DNA of 64,000 bases from Trichococcus collinsii (GTDB lineage Bacteria; Bacillota; Bacilli; Lactobacillales; Aerococcaceae): contig NZ_FNQH01000005.1 of the NCBI RefSeq assembly GCF_900107505.1, forward strand, positions 1 to 64,000, read 5' to 3'. The notes under the pieces were generated by a model. The model did no database searches and was not told the origin of the DNA. It saw only the letters and a program-made list of their open reading frames with translations. Positions 44,163 to 52,845 of the stretch are shown here, piece by piece. The position numbers were made by a program, and so were the translations under genes. Each line of letters starts with the position of its first letter. The first letter of the stretch is position 1.

Positions 44163-44399
44163 ATGAAGAAAAAATATTTGATGATTGGCCTGATTTCTTT
44201 TACTGCATTGACAACATTCGCTGTCGCAACTCCCGTAGAAGCAGCAATGATGGATACTACAACATTTGAAAATCACGGTCAGTATGTACGCAGCCATGCC
44301 ACTCATCTGCGTCATCACACTGAAGACGACAACCACATGAACGGCGTAAGCATGCATGCCAGAGACAAGGATGAAAATCTTAGTTGTCCCGCTGAATAG
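44163..44399 (+). CDS. Small secreted His/Met-containing protein
   Basis: 78 residues. The signal peptide has a Lys-rich start, a hydrophobic core to about residue 20 and a probable cleavage after VEA (residue 27). The mature part of about 50 residues is rich in His and Asp (SHATHLRHHTEDDNHM) and ends with a single Cys. Its composition would suit metal or haem binding, but no family is recognised. The start has a GGAAGGAAGAA site about 8 bases upstream. It stands alone, with a terminator after it. Confidence 0.65.
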   Translation: MKKKYLMIGLISFTALTTFAVATPVEAAMMDTTTFENHGQYVRSHATHLRHHTEDDNHMNGVSMHARDKDENLSCPAE

Positions 44400-44483
44400 A
44401 TGACTCCAACCTTTACTCAATGCTCTCGTTAACCGGGCAAAAAATCTTGGTAGATGAACATTTTTGAACGATGTATTGCTGCT

Positions 44484-44529
44484 AAAGATCCCCACAAGAA
44501 TTTTCTGTCTTGTGGGGATCTTTTTTTTA
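44484..44529. terminator. Terminator downstream of the secreted protein gene
   Basis: Perfect 16-bp stem AAAGATCCCCACAAGA against TCTTGTGGGGATCTTT with an 8-base loop, followed by a T-run. It also faces the end of the DUF47 gene. Confidence 0.9.
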
Positions 44530-44571
44530 TAAATTTATAGCTGCCAGAACGAAAGGAAAAAGTGCAGCGAG

Positions 44572-45204
44572 CTACGCATACTTCAACGCAATCTCTTCCA
44601 TAAATTTGGTCGCGTCCTTAAAGGCGTCACAGCAATCCTCCAGGGATTTATAGATTTTGCTGAGGATGACGATGCTAACGGCATCCGCATCACTCTGATA
44701 GAGATCGCGCATGGATTGGATATACAGCAGATCTCCTTCCTTTTCACAGGCATTGATCCGGTCGATGACTGCATGGATCTCTTTTTGCGATTTCTTGTAG
44801 GTTTTCAATAGCCGCACCGCCTTAAGCAGTTCTTCTGCTGATTTTTCGACCAGATCGAGGAATTTATTGATTTCCGTGGTGATGTTCTGCGGTTGATAGA
44901 TTTCAATGTGGATCATGACATCCTCAATCATGTCGATGGCATGGTCCAGACTGGTGACTAGCGCGATCACATCCTGCCTATCGAAAGGCGGCAACAGATC
45001 ATTGTACATATAGCGCATCAGCCTATATTTCGCGAGGTCGGCATTGTGTTCGATTTCATGCATCTCGTCCAATTTTTGGCTGAGATCAGCGACCGGATAC
45101 TCCGCCAAAACCTGCTTCAGGAATTCCGCCGATTGGACGCCCCATTCGGCAAGCTTGATGAACTCATCGAAATAATCCAACTTTTCCGTCTTCTTTTTGA
45201 ACAT
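44572..45204 (-). CDS. DUF47/PhoU-like phosphate transport accessory protein
   Basis: 210 residues, all-helical, of the DUF47 (Pit accessory, PhoU-fold) family. Recognised pieces are the FDEFIKLAEWGVQSAEFL start, the EIEHNADLAKYRLMRYMY metal-binding helix and the CEKEGDLLYIQSM repeat, with acidic/His residues spaced as in PhoU. It lies 12 bases after the pit gene on the same strand. Genes so arranged modulate or support Pit transport. Confidence 0.9.
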   Translation of the reverse strand: MFKKKTEKLDYFDEFIKLAEWGVQSAEFLKQVLAEYPVADLSQKLDEMHEIEHNADLAKYRLMRYMYNDLLPPFDRQDVIALVTSLDHAIDMIEDVMIHIEIYQPQNITTEINKFLDLVEKSAEELLKAVRLLKTYKKSQKEIHAVIDRINACEKEGDLLYIQSMRDLYQSDADAVSIVILSKIYKSLEDCCDAFKDATKFMEEIALKYA

Positions 45205-45216
45205 TACCGGAACCCC

Positions 45217-46266
45217 CTAAAATATCCGAATGAACAGCTTTGCCATCAAATACCCGACAAAGCCGCAGCCTGGAAATGTCAACACCCACGTGAAAACCAT
45301 TTCCTTGACCGTCAACCAGTTTACGCTCGATAAATGCCTGCCCGCGCCTACTCCCATGATGGCCGTTGTCTTCGTGTGGGTCGTGCTTACCGGCAGCCCC
45401 AAGAGGGAGGCCGTCAAGAGACTCACGGCACCGGCAAAATCAGCGCTGAAGCCTTGATAGGTCTCCAACTTCACCATGTTGACCCCCACCGTCTTAATGA
45501 TCTTCCCGCCGCCGATTGCCGTTCCCAAGGCCATGACCGTGGAACACAACAGCATCAACCAGATAGGAATCACAAAATCAGTCGCTGTATTTCCTTGCGA
45601 CAAAGCGATACCCAAGAGGAAAATCCCGATGAACTTCTGGCCATCTTGGGCCCCATGCATGAAGGCCATTGCAGCCGCACCAGCTATCTGGCTGTTGCGA
45701 AAGAAGGTTGTCGTGCTTTGCCGTTCTATATTTTTGAACAGAACGCCGACCAGTTTCACGACAAGGAAACCCAGAGACAGACCCATAACGGTGGAAAGAA
45801 CCAAGCCATACAGCACCTTAATCCATTCCGCCCCATTGATGCCATCGATACCGCCCTGTAACGCGATAGCAGCCCCCGATACCCCAGCGATCAAGGCATG
45901 GCTTTCGCTTGTCGGGATGCCAAAATACCAAGCTGCAGTGGCCCATACCACAATCGCGAAGAGAGCCGCACAGAGCGCCACGACCGCATCATCTGTATTC
46001 CCGCCGAAATCAACCATCTTCGCCATCGTCTGGGCAACTTTCGCATTGATCGCAGTCATCGCGAAGACCCCTAAGAAATTGAACACCGCCGCCATCAAGA
46101 TGGCGTTCCGCGGCGTCATGCTTCTGGTCGACACGCAGGTGGCGATGGCGTTCGGCGCATCCGTCCACCCGTTCACCAAAACCACGCCCAGCGTCAAGGT
46201 CAACGTCACCAAAATAGCCGGGCTCGACAGCAGCAACTGAATGAATTCACCGAATGAAATCGCCAT
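45217..46266 (-). CDS. pit: Low-affinity inorganic phosphate transporter (PiT family)
   Basis: 349-residue PiT permease. The two family signature repeats are NGWTDAPNAIATCVSTRSM near residue 34 and MAFMHGAQDGQKFIG in the second half, with the serine motif GIPTSESHALIAG between them and LPVSTTHTKT near the end. It imports metal-phosphate complexes with protons. The ATG at 46266 lies 6 bases from GGTGG; a TTG two codons upstream is less likely. It forms an operon with the DUF47 gene. Confidence 0.93.
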   Translation of the reverse strand: MAISFGEFIQLLLSSPAILVTLTLTLGVVLVNGWTDAPNAIATCVSTRSMTPRNAILMAAVFNFLGVFAMTAINAKVAQTMAKMVDFGGNTDDAVVALCAALFAIVVWATAAWYFGIPTSESHALIAGVSGAAIALQGGIDGINGAEWIKVLYGLVLSTVMGLSLGFLVVKLVGVLFKNIERQSTTTFFRNSQIAGAAAMAFMHGAQDGQKFIGIFLLGIALSQGNTATDFVIPIWLMLLCSTVMALGTAIGGGKIIKTVGVNMVKLETYQGFSADFAGAVSLLTASLLGLPVSTTHTKTTAIMGVGAGRHLSSVNWLTVKEMVFTWVLTFPGCGFVGYLMAKLFIRIF

Positions 46267-46308
46267 AAACAACCACCGCCTTTCCGGATTGCACTGAAGC
46301 GAGTGACC

Positions 46309-48033
46309 TTACATCGGAATCCCGACTTCGATATGCTGGAAGGATTCGACGTCAAACAAGCCTATATCCGTCAATTTCAGACGCGGAATGACCGGTAGAC
46401 ACAGGAACGATAGGATCATAAAGATATTCTGCCCTTCTTCCGCCAGCGTAGCCAACTGCTCGTGCAACGCATGCAATTCCTCAATCACTTCTTCGTACGG
46501 CTTTTCCGACATGATGCCGCCGACCCGCAGCGGTACCGACGCCAGCACCTTGCCGCCCTCAACGATGACGAGTCCGCCTTGCATCCGTTCCGCTTCCTCT
46601 ATCGCCAGCAACATATCTTCATCGTTGGTTCCGGCAACGACCAGATTATGTGAATCATGGGCTACAGTCGAGGCGATGGCTCCCCGTTTCAGACCGAGTC
46701 CGCTGACGATGCCAGCCCCGATGCTGCCGGTTTGGTGATGGCGTTCGCACACCACCATCTTCACTTGATCATTTTCTGGATCCGAAACAAAAAAGCCGTC
46801 TTCCGTCTGCACATCCGCTGCGATTTTCTCCGTAATGATTCGGCCCGGCACAACGCCGATGACCCAAGCTTTCTGGCCTTCCTGAAGCGGAATCTGCAAG
46901 TCGTCTTTTGTAACTTTCTTCAAATGAAGAGAAGATCGGACGGCCTCCGGCACAGTTGCGCGGATGCTTCTCAAAGCCCCCAGGTCCAGCAAGCGTCCGT
47001 CTTTGATGATCGTTTCCGGGCGCAATGTCTCCAGGCTGTCCGTAATCAGGATATCCGCCAGATACCCGGGTGCGATGGCGCCTTTGTCATCGATGCCGTG
47101 GCACACCGCATTATTGAGCGTAGCCATCTGGATGGCGATCAGCGGATCCAAGCCCTTTTGGATGGCCAGTTGCGCGGCATAATTGACGGTTCCTTCTTCT
47201 GCCAATTCGTCCAGATGCTTATCATCCGTACAGAATGAAAAACGGCGGCTGTTCCTTTCGTTGATGGCCGGCAACAGCGCCAGCAAATCTTTCGCGGCTG
47301 ATCCTTCGCGCACTAACACATGGATGCCCCGACGTACCCGCGCGATCGCTTCTTCAGCAGTGACCGCCTCATGATCGTTGCGGATCCCAGCTGTGCTGTA
47401 AACATTCAGCGCAGCATCCGGCAACCCGGCTGCATGGCCATCGACCATCATTCCCGCGTCTATCGTCATGCGGACTTTCTCAAGCATATCCGGATTTGCA
47501 TTCAAAACGGATGGATAATCCATCACTTCCGCCAAACCGATAACGGCTGAATTTTTCAGATAAGGGCGGAGATCATCCGCCGTCAGCGTTGCCCCATTCT
47601 GCTCGAAGGGCGTTGCCGGTACACACGAAGGCAGCTTCATCAGGATATCCATGTCGGCATTGGCGGCGTCCTTCAGCATAAAGTCGATCCCGATCGTACC
47701 TGCAACGTTCGCGATTTCATGTGGATCGGTCACAACGGTCGTCACCCCGTGCTTGATGAGCGCACGCGAAAATTCCGATGGCGTCACCATCGTCGATTCG
47801 ATATGGATATGCCCGTCGATAAAGCCCGGCATGACATACTTGCCCGAAGCATCCACCACTTGCTTTCCGTTTGGGTAGGTTCCGATGCCGACGATGCAAC
47901 CGTCTTTGATCGCAACGTCCGACTTAAAGGTCTCCAACGAAAATACATCCACTACTGTTCCATTTTGGATGATAAGGTCCGCTTCCTCCGGTTGCTGTGC
48001 AGCCTGAATCAATCTTTTCAATGCATCTGTCAT
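46309..48033 (-). CDS. ade: Adenine deaminase
   Basis: 574-residue amidohydrolase that converts adenine to hypoxanthine in purine salvage. The metal motif GHIHIESTM is at about residue 80. Other family parts are DPHEIANVAGTIG, GHAAGLPD, RNDHEAVTAEEA and the C-terminal VAHDSHNLVVAGTND, which binds the second metal site. ATG 48033 follows AGGGGG by about 7 bases. It is unusual only in ending with a short extra tail (FQHIEVGIPM). It stands alone next to phosphate transport. Confidence 0.95.
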   Translation of the reverse strand: MTDALKRLIQAAQQPEEADLIIQNGTVVDVFSLETFKSDVAIKDGCIVGIGTYPNGKQVVDASGKYVMPGFIDGHIHIESTMVTPSEFSRALIKHGVTTVVTDPHEIANVAGTIGIDFMLKDAANADMDILMKLPSCVPATPFEQNGATLTADDLRPYLKNSAVIGLAEVMDYPSVLNANPDMLEKVRMTIDAGMMVDGHAAGLPDAALNVYSTAGIRNDHEAVTAEEAIARVRRGIHVLVREGSAAKDLLALLPAINERNSRRFSFCTDDKHLDELAEEGTVNYAAQLAIQKGLDPLIAIQMATLNNAVCHGIDDKGAIAPGYLADILITDSLETLRPETIIKDGRLLDLGALRSIRATVPEAVRSSLHLKKVTKDDLQIPLQEGQKAWVIGVVPGRIITEKIAADVQTEDGFFVSDPENDQVKMVVCERHHQTGSIGAGIVSGLGLKRGAIASTVAHDSHNLVVAGTNDEDMLLAIEEAERMQGGLVIVEGGKVLASVPLRVGGIMSEKPYEEVIEELHALHEQLATLAEEGQNIFMILSFLCLPVIPRLKLTDIGLFDVESFQHIEVGIPM

Positions 48034-48377
48034 ACAAATTCCCCCTGGTTCCATTCGCTCTCTTAGTCAGCGAATCTCTCGTTGTTTCCTATATTATACA
48101 CGATTCGAGTGTGGACCGATAAGCTTCTTAATCGTCGCACAATTTGCAGCATTCATAAATATCAGGTGATCGCTTTTACCTATCAACCTTGTTCGATTAT
48201 AACTGTTTGCTTCTTACATGCACCGGTGATAAGATTTCCTCATGCCTCAGAACGACAAAAAGTAAGAAAGTGTCGATTTGAGGGCCAGCATCACAAGCGA
48301 TAACTGCGTGGGGGAGTTTTTCAGGTCGAATGACCAGCAGCGTTTCAAATAAAAAAACAAAACAGGAGTGATTCATA
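48034..48377. other. Upstream region of the ABC transporter with a long hairpin
   Basis: 344 bases. On the plus strand CCTCAGAACGACA (48245-48257) pairs with TGTCGATTTGAGG (48271-48283), with one mismatch and one wobble. A GGTC/GACC hairpin follows near 48335. I could not match this to a known riboswitch; it may be a structured leader of the transporter mRNA. Confidence 0.4.
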
Positions 48378-49223
48378 ATGAAGAAACTATTATCAAAGAT
48401 CTTATTCGTGGGTACAGCCGGCTTGGCTTTAGCGGCTTGCGGCGCAACAACAACTGACTCAAGTTCGGACAGTGCTTCTACAGCATCCAGCACTGCTGCA
48501 TCAGTAAACGTCTTAAAAACGATCGAAGAAAACAAACAATTACGCATCGGGGTTGAAGGCACTTACCCTCCGTTCAGCTATCATGATACAGAAACAGGCG
48601 ACTTGGTCGGTTTCGAAGTGGAAATCGCAGAAGTCATCGCTGCAGATTTGGGCGTTGAGCCTGTCTTCGTCGAAACGAAATGGGATTCCTTGATTGCCGG
48701 ATTGGACGTCAATAAATACGATATCGTCATCAACAATGTCGGCGTTACGGAAGAACGTCAAGAAGCCTATGACTTCACCGATGCTTACTTCGAGTCCTAC
48801 GGCCAACTGGCTGTCAGCGCAGACTCCGACATCCAAACTTTAGAAGACTACAGCGGCAAAAAATCTGCCCAATCGACTACAAGCAATTATGCACAGAACG
48901 CCCGCGACCTTGGCGCTGAAATCGTCCCTGTCGACGGATTCAACCAAGCAGTCGAATTGATCACTTCAGGCCGAGCGGACGGAACAATCAACGATTACAT
49001 CACCTTCTTGACTTACTTTGAAGAAAATCCAGACTCCACGTTGAAACTGATCGACGAAAAACTGCCTACAAATGATAAAGTCGGCATAATCCTGCAAAAG
49101 GAAAACACAGACTTCCAGGCTAAACTGAACGAAATCATCGCAGCACGCACTGAAGATGGCACATTCAAAGCAATCTTCGAAAAATATCTTGGTGAAGACA
49201 TCAGCGTCGGCGCCAACGAATAA
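48378..49223 (+). CDS. Amino-acid ABC transporter substrate-binding lipoprotein (cystine type)
   Basis: 281 residues. The signal peptide ends in the lipobox LAAC (Cys21), so it is anchored outside the membrane. After a Ser/Thr linker the family-3 solute-binding fold starts at LRIGVEGTYPPFSYHD, with DLVGFEVEIAEVIAADLG and KYDIVINNVGVTEERQEAYDFTDAYF typical of cystine and polar amino-acid binders (TcyA/FliY-like). The start has AGGAG 9 bases upstream. Permease and ATPase genes follow after a terminator. A cystine role is inferred. Confidence 0.88.
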   Translation: MKKLLSKILFVGTAGLALAACGATTTDSSSDSASTASSTAASVNVLKTIEENKQLRIGVEGTYPPFSYHDTETGDLVGFEVEIAEVIAADLGVEPVFVETKWDSLIAGLDVNKYDIVINNVGVTEERQEAYDFTDAYFESYGQLAVSADSDIQTLEDYSGKKSAQSTTSNYAQNARDLGAEIVPVDGFNQAVELITSGRADGTINDYITFLTYFEENPDSTLKLIDEKLPTNDKVGIILQKENTDFQAKLNEIIAARTEDGTFKAIFEKYLGEDISVGANE

Positions 49224-49260
49224 GAAAAGCTGAACGGGCTCGTTCAGACCCACATTCAAA

Positions 49261-49306
49261 AAATCGTACCAATTGCGCTCTAAGGGGCGCAATTGGTACG
49301 ATTTAT
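49261..49306 (+). terminator. Strong hairpin between binding-protein and permease genes
   Basis: Perfect 18-bp stem AAATCGTACCAATTGCGC against GCGCAATTGGTACGATTT with an 8-base loop. It would stop most transcripts after the binding-protein gene, or protect its 3' end, giving an excess of binding protein over permease. Confidence 0.85.
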
Positions 49307-49457
49307 CTGATTTATGGATGGGTAACCCTTGAAGCTAGCCATCATTGTTGGAAGCATGGTACAATTTGGTATCTCGTGAACCATTTGCGGTGATGCTCTT
49401 TTGGACGTTGAATAGTTTTTTTATTTTTAATATATATAAAGGAATGGTGAGTAAATT

Positions 49458-50126
49458 TTGCAACATACATTATCCATAATCGAAAACGCCCTATGGCCAA
49501 TTCTGGAAGCAGGATTTACCGTCACCATCCCCTTGGCGCTGATTTCCTTTGCCTTGTCACTTGTCTTAGCGGTCCTTACTGCAGTCATGCGGATTTCGAA
49601 AAGTAAATTATTGAAAGGGCTGGCTTGGTTCTATGTTTGGGTATTCCGCGGCACTCCGCTTTTGATCCAATTGTTCATCGTCTTTTTCGGTTTGCCGAAG
49701 CTGAACATCACCTTGGATGCGTGGACGGCTGCCATCCTGACTTTCGCCCTGAACAGCGGCGCCTACTCGGCCGAATCCATCCGCGGCGCAATCCTGTCCA
49801 TTCCGAGAGGGCAATGGGAAGCGGCTGATTCCTTGGGTATGACGCACGGTCAGGTCCTGAAAAGAATCATCTTCCCGCAGACCATCCGGATCGCCTTGCC
49901 GGCCGTCATGAACGACTTCATTTCTCTGGTGAAATCGACTTCGCTGGCATCCAGCATCACGATCATTGAAATGACGATGGTCGGTCAGCAATTCGCTTCC
50001 GTTACCTATGAACCGCTGATTCTGTATATGGAAGTGGCTGTGATCTACCTCCTTATCAGCACAGTATTGACTTGGATCCAGGGCAAATTGGAAATCAGAA
50101 CTTCCAAATATCTGAAAAAGGCGTGA
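49458..50126 (+). CDS. Amino-acid ABC transporter permease (cystine type)
   Basis: 222 residues with about five transmembrane helices of the HisM/GlnP permease family. The family start FTVTIPLALISFALSL and the conserved loop GQWEAADSLGMTHGQVLKRIIFPQ (which contacts the ATPase) are present. A TTG start at 49458 is used, preceded by a GGTGAG site. It is 4 bases before the ATPase gene. Only one permease gene is seen, so it probably forms a homodimer. Confidence 0.9.
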   Translation: MQHTLSIIENALWPILEAGFTVTIPLALISFALSLVLAVLTAVMRISKSKLLKGLAWFYVWVFRGTPLLIQLFIVFFGLPKLNITLDAWTAAILTFALNSGAYSAESIRGAILSIPRGQWEAADSLGMTHGQVLKRIIFPQTIRIALPAVMNDFISLVKSTSLASSITIIEMTMVGQQFASVTYEPLILYMEVAVIYLLISTVLTWIQGKLEIRTSKYLKKA

Positions 50127-50130
50127 CGAC

Positions 50131-50868
50131 ATGATCGAAATCAAACATATCCAAAAATCCTACGGTGACTTTCATGCCCTTAAGGATATCTCATTAACTT
50201 TCAAAACTGGCGAAACGACCGTCATTGTCGGCCCATCCGGTTCAGGCAAGTCCACGCTGTTGCGTACGTTGAATTTGCTGGAAGTGCCTGAGAGCGGCAT
50301 TCTGAAAAACGGTAATCTCGAAGTCGATTTCAGCTCCAAAATATCGAAAGAAACGATGATGGCCATCAGAAAAGAAACGGCGATGGTGTTCCAGAGCTTC
50401 AACCTGTTCCCACATCTGTCAGTATTGGAAAATGTCATCGAAGGCCCGCTCACAGTCCTGAAACTTTCTAAAACGGAAGCGACGGCCAGAGCTAAGAACC
50501 TGCTGACCAAAGTCGGCTTGGCCGACAAACTAGACCATTACCCGGACCAACTTTCTGGTGGCCAGCAGCAACGCGTAGCAATCGCGCGCGCCTTGGCCAT
50601 GGAGCCAGATTTCGTCCTATTTGATGAACCGACTTCTGCCCTCGATCCCGAATTGGAAGCAGAAGTGCTGCGCGTGCTGAAAGAACTCGCTTCCGAAAAG
50701 CTGTCCATGATCATCGTGACGCACAACCTTGACTTCGCAAGGGAAGCAGCGGACCGCATGCTCTTCTTGGAGGACGGTAAGGTCGGCTTCGACGGTCCAA
50801 CAAAGGACTTCTTCGAAAGCACAACCGAGCCCAGAATCGCTCGCTTCATCAACAGCATTACGATTTAA
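50131..50868 (+). CDS. Amino-acid ABC transporter ATP-binding protein (cystine type)
   Basis: 245-residue ATPase. Walker [10 protein letters not shown] is at 34-42, the signature is [15 protein letters not shown], Walker B is [13 protein letters not shown] and the switch histidine is in [10 protein letters not shown]. It couples ATP hydrolysis to amino-acid import with the preceding permease. A bidirectional terminator follows directly. Confidence 0.93.
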   Translation: MIEIKHIQKSYGDFHALKDISLTFKTGETTVIVGPSGSGKSTLLRTLNLLEVPESGILKNGNLEVDFSSKISKETMMAIRKETAMVFQSFNLFPHLSVLENVIEGPLTVLKLSKTEATARAKNLLTKVGLADKLDHYPDQLSGGQQQRVAIARALAMEPDFVLFDEPTSALDPELEAEVLRVLKELASEKLSMIIVTHNLDFAREAADRMLFLEDGKVGFDGPTKDFFESTTEPRIARFINSITI

Positions 50869-50918
50869 AAAGATAGACGAGACCAGAGCATCCAAGCTTT
50901 GGTCTCATCTATCTTTTT
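50868..50918. terminator. Terminator after the ABC transporter genes
   Basis: Stem AGATAGACGAGACCA against TGGTCTCATCTATCT, with one mismatch, and A-run and T-run flanks. It serves both the ATPase gene and the minus-strand gene beyond. Confidence 0.85.
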
Positions 50919-50950
50919 TGTTGAGGCAATTGATACTATTATGCTCAGGA

Positions 50951-51226
50951 TTATGCCTTGTTCTCGATTTCGATGATTGTCATGATTGCGTAATTCGCCA
51001 AATCCATCAGCGTGTCTGTAATACTCTCGTCTTTAACTTCGGCCTCCTGCTTGATCAGTTGTTTCAACCGGTGCAATTTATCATCCAATCGAATAGCTGG
51101 CATCGTCAGCCCATACTCTTGGAAGCTGTCACCAAAACTATCCCCATAGTCTTTATTTTTTGCCGCGTACAGCTGATTCAACCTCTCGCATATTTCCCTG
51201 TGCTGCTCGACTTTCGTCATATCCAT
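50951..51226 (-). CDS. DUF1599-domain (nucleotide-modification-associated) protein
   Basis: 91 residues. The stretch AAKNKDYGDSFGDSFQEYG followed by IRLDDKLHRLKQLIKQE and a C-terminal DTLMDLANYAIMTI helix is the DUF1599 signature, a helical fold seen beside phage and bacterial nucleotide-metabolism genes. The function is unknown. The first ATG at 51226 is taken, though the ribosome site is modest and a GTG or a later ATG (51220) are possible. Confidence 0.75.
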   Translation of the reverse strand: MDMTKVEQHREICERLNQLYAAKNKDYGDSFGDSFQEYGLTMPAIRLDDKLHRLKQLIKQEAEVKDESITDTLMDLANYAIMTIIEIENKA

Positions 51227-51335
51227 CACCGCTTTCCTTCTTATTAAGCTTACTCAAACAGTGAGCATGAACCCACCCTCACTACAATACTCATAAAACC
51301 GTACTATTATTCATTTCCAGCATTTCTCCCGAGTG

Positions 51336-51737
51336 TCAGCGGACTGCGCCTATCTGCTGCATCCAGCTCAGGCGATCCGGCGAGTTCCACCATTCCACAA
51401 TTTTCCCATTGGTTATCTTTGCCATCCCGATTACGGGAACAACTACCGATTTCCCGCTGGCCGGGATGCCGTTGAACTCCCCAGTATGCATAGCCCTCAC
51501 AACCCCACGGAACGCCACCTTGTCGTCTTCAGCAATCATATCTTCCAACGTGATCTGGCTTTCTGAGAAGCTCGCATAATAGTTGGTTTGAAACTTCTGG
51601 AATTCTTGCAGATTCATTGTTGGCGATGCACCGATATGAGCCGTAAAATTTGGAACACAAAATTCAACAATCGTTCGACCTTCTTTGTTCGATTTCATAA
51701 GGAAATCATGAATAAGTGCTTTATTCTCCTCCAACAT
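51336..51737 (-). CDS. SnoaL-like / ester-cyclase family protein
   Basis: 133 residues with the SnoaL/NTF2-like pattern: an N-terminal helix, then DMIAEDDKVAFRGVVRAMHTGEFNGIPASGKSV and a final KIVEWWNSPDRLSWMQQIG. Members are small barrel proteins with varied, often unproven, functions. The start has AAAGGATG 8 bases upstream. It is followed on the same strand by no clear partner. Confidence 0.8.
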   Translation of the reverse strand: MLEENKALIHDFLMKSNKEGRTIVEFCVPNFTAHIGASPTMNLQEFQKFQTNYYASFSESQITLEDMIAEDDKVAFRGVVRAMHTGEFNGIPASGKSVVVPVIGMAKITNGKIVEWWNSPDRLSWMQQIGAVR

Positions 51738-51772
51738 AAGAAAGACATCCTTTCTATTGATTCTGTTCTTGC

Positions 51773-52696
51773 TTATTCTTTATCGATTACCCTGCCCGCA
51801 TCATCGCAACAATTATATTCGAACTGGATCGTCAAGTGGGTCACACCAAAGCGCACTTTCAATACTTGTTCCAGCTTCTCATAAATGCCGGACAGTTCAC
51901 TGACCAAAATATCATTTTGCAGATTTACATGAGCTTCGAAAAAGACCGTGTTCTCATCCAACGCCCAAATGTGGACGTGATGGATATCCTTTATCGCATC
52001 CATCTTTTCGAGTTCCTCCGCTATTTCATCGATGTCCACCGTTTTCGGTGTTCCCTGCATCAGGATGTTTGCCGACTCTTTCAATATTTCATAGCTTTCC
52101 TTGAGGATATATATACCAATCAGCACCGTCAATAAGGGATCAATCCAATAAGCATCGAAATAATAGATGACAACACCGCCGACAATTACCCCGACTGAGG
52201 AAAGGGCATCGCTCAGAAAATGCAGGTATACCGCCCGCATATTCAAGTCATCTCCTGAGCTCTTATGCAGCAGGTATACAGCTACTGCATTGAGGACAAT
52301 CCCGATGGCGGCGATCACGATGACCAGCAGTGCATTTATTTTCTCAGGCTGAATGAATTTAAAATAAGCTTCCCTGAAAAGGAAAAGGGACATGATGATC
52401 AGCAAGGTAGCATTGATGACTGCGGCTATGATGGTGGCTCGCCTGTAGCCAAAAGTATTTTTCTTGTCGTGTTTTTTTTCTGCCATCTTGACGGCAAACC
52501 AACTGATGACGATGGACAATACATCGTTAAGATTGTGGAGCGCATCGGAAAGCAGCGACAAGCTGCCGGAAAACCAACCGCCCAACACTTCGGCAATTGT
52601 CAGCAAAAGCTTCAGGGCGATGGTTATGAGCAAATTTTTTCCTTTCACGCCGTCCATACCATCCGGATGGCTAGGTGCATGGGTATGTTCAGTCAT
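51773..52696 (-). CDS. Cation diffusion facilitator metal exporter (CzcD-like)
   Basis: 307 residues of the CDF family with six transmembrane helices. Helix II holds LLSDALHNLNDVLS and helix V holds YLHFLSDALSSVG, whose Asp/His residues form the metal site. The C-terminal cytoplasmic domain (IKDIHHVHIWALDENT) binds further metal. A His-containing N-terminus (EHTHAPSHPDG) is typical. It probably exports zinc or a similar divalent cation by proton exchange. The start has AGGAGGGG. It precedes the SnoaL-like gene. Confidence 0.92.
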   Translation of the reverse strand: MTEHTHAPSHPDGMDGVKGKNLLITIALKLLLTIAEVLGGWFSGSLSLLSDALHNLNDVLSIVISWFAVKMAEKKHDKKNTFGYRRATIIAAVINATLLIIMSLFLFREAYFKFIQPEKINALLVIVIAAIGIVLNAVAVYLLHKSSGDDLNMRAVYLHFLSDALSSVGVIVGGVVIYYFDAYWIDPLLTVLIGIYILKESYEILKESANILMQGTPKTVDIDEIAEELEKMDAIKDIHHVHIWALDENTVFFEAHVNLQNDILVSELSGIYEKLEQVLKVRFGVTHLTIQFEYNCCDDAGRVIDKE

Positions 52697-52800
52697 CTTT
52701 CACCCCTCCTATTACGCGCAACAAACAATTATCTATGCCATAATCATACTCCAAATTTTACGAAATGGAAAAATCCACGGACCCCTTTTCCTAACAAAAC

Positions 52801-52835
52801 AAGGGACTCCCCTTTTTAATTTAGGGATCCCTCTT
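52801..52835 (-). terminator. Probable terminator after the sensor kinase
   Basis: AGGGATCCCT and AAGGGACTCCCCTT can form an imperfect hairpin rich in G+C within an A/T-rich gap, about 15 bases past the kinase stop codon. Confidence 0.5.
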
Positions 52836-52845
52836 CATTTTTACA

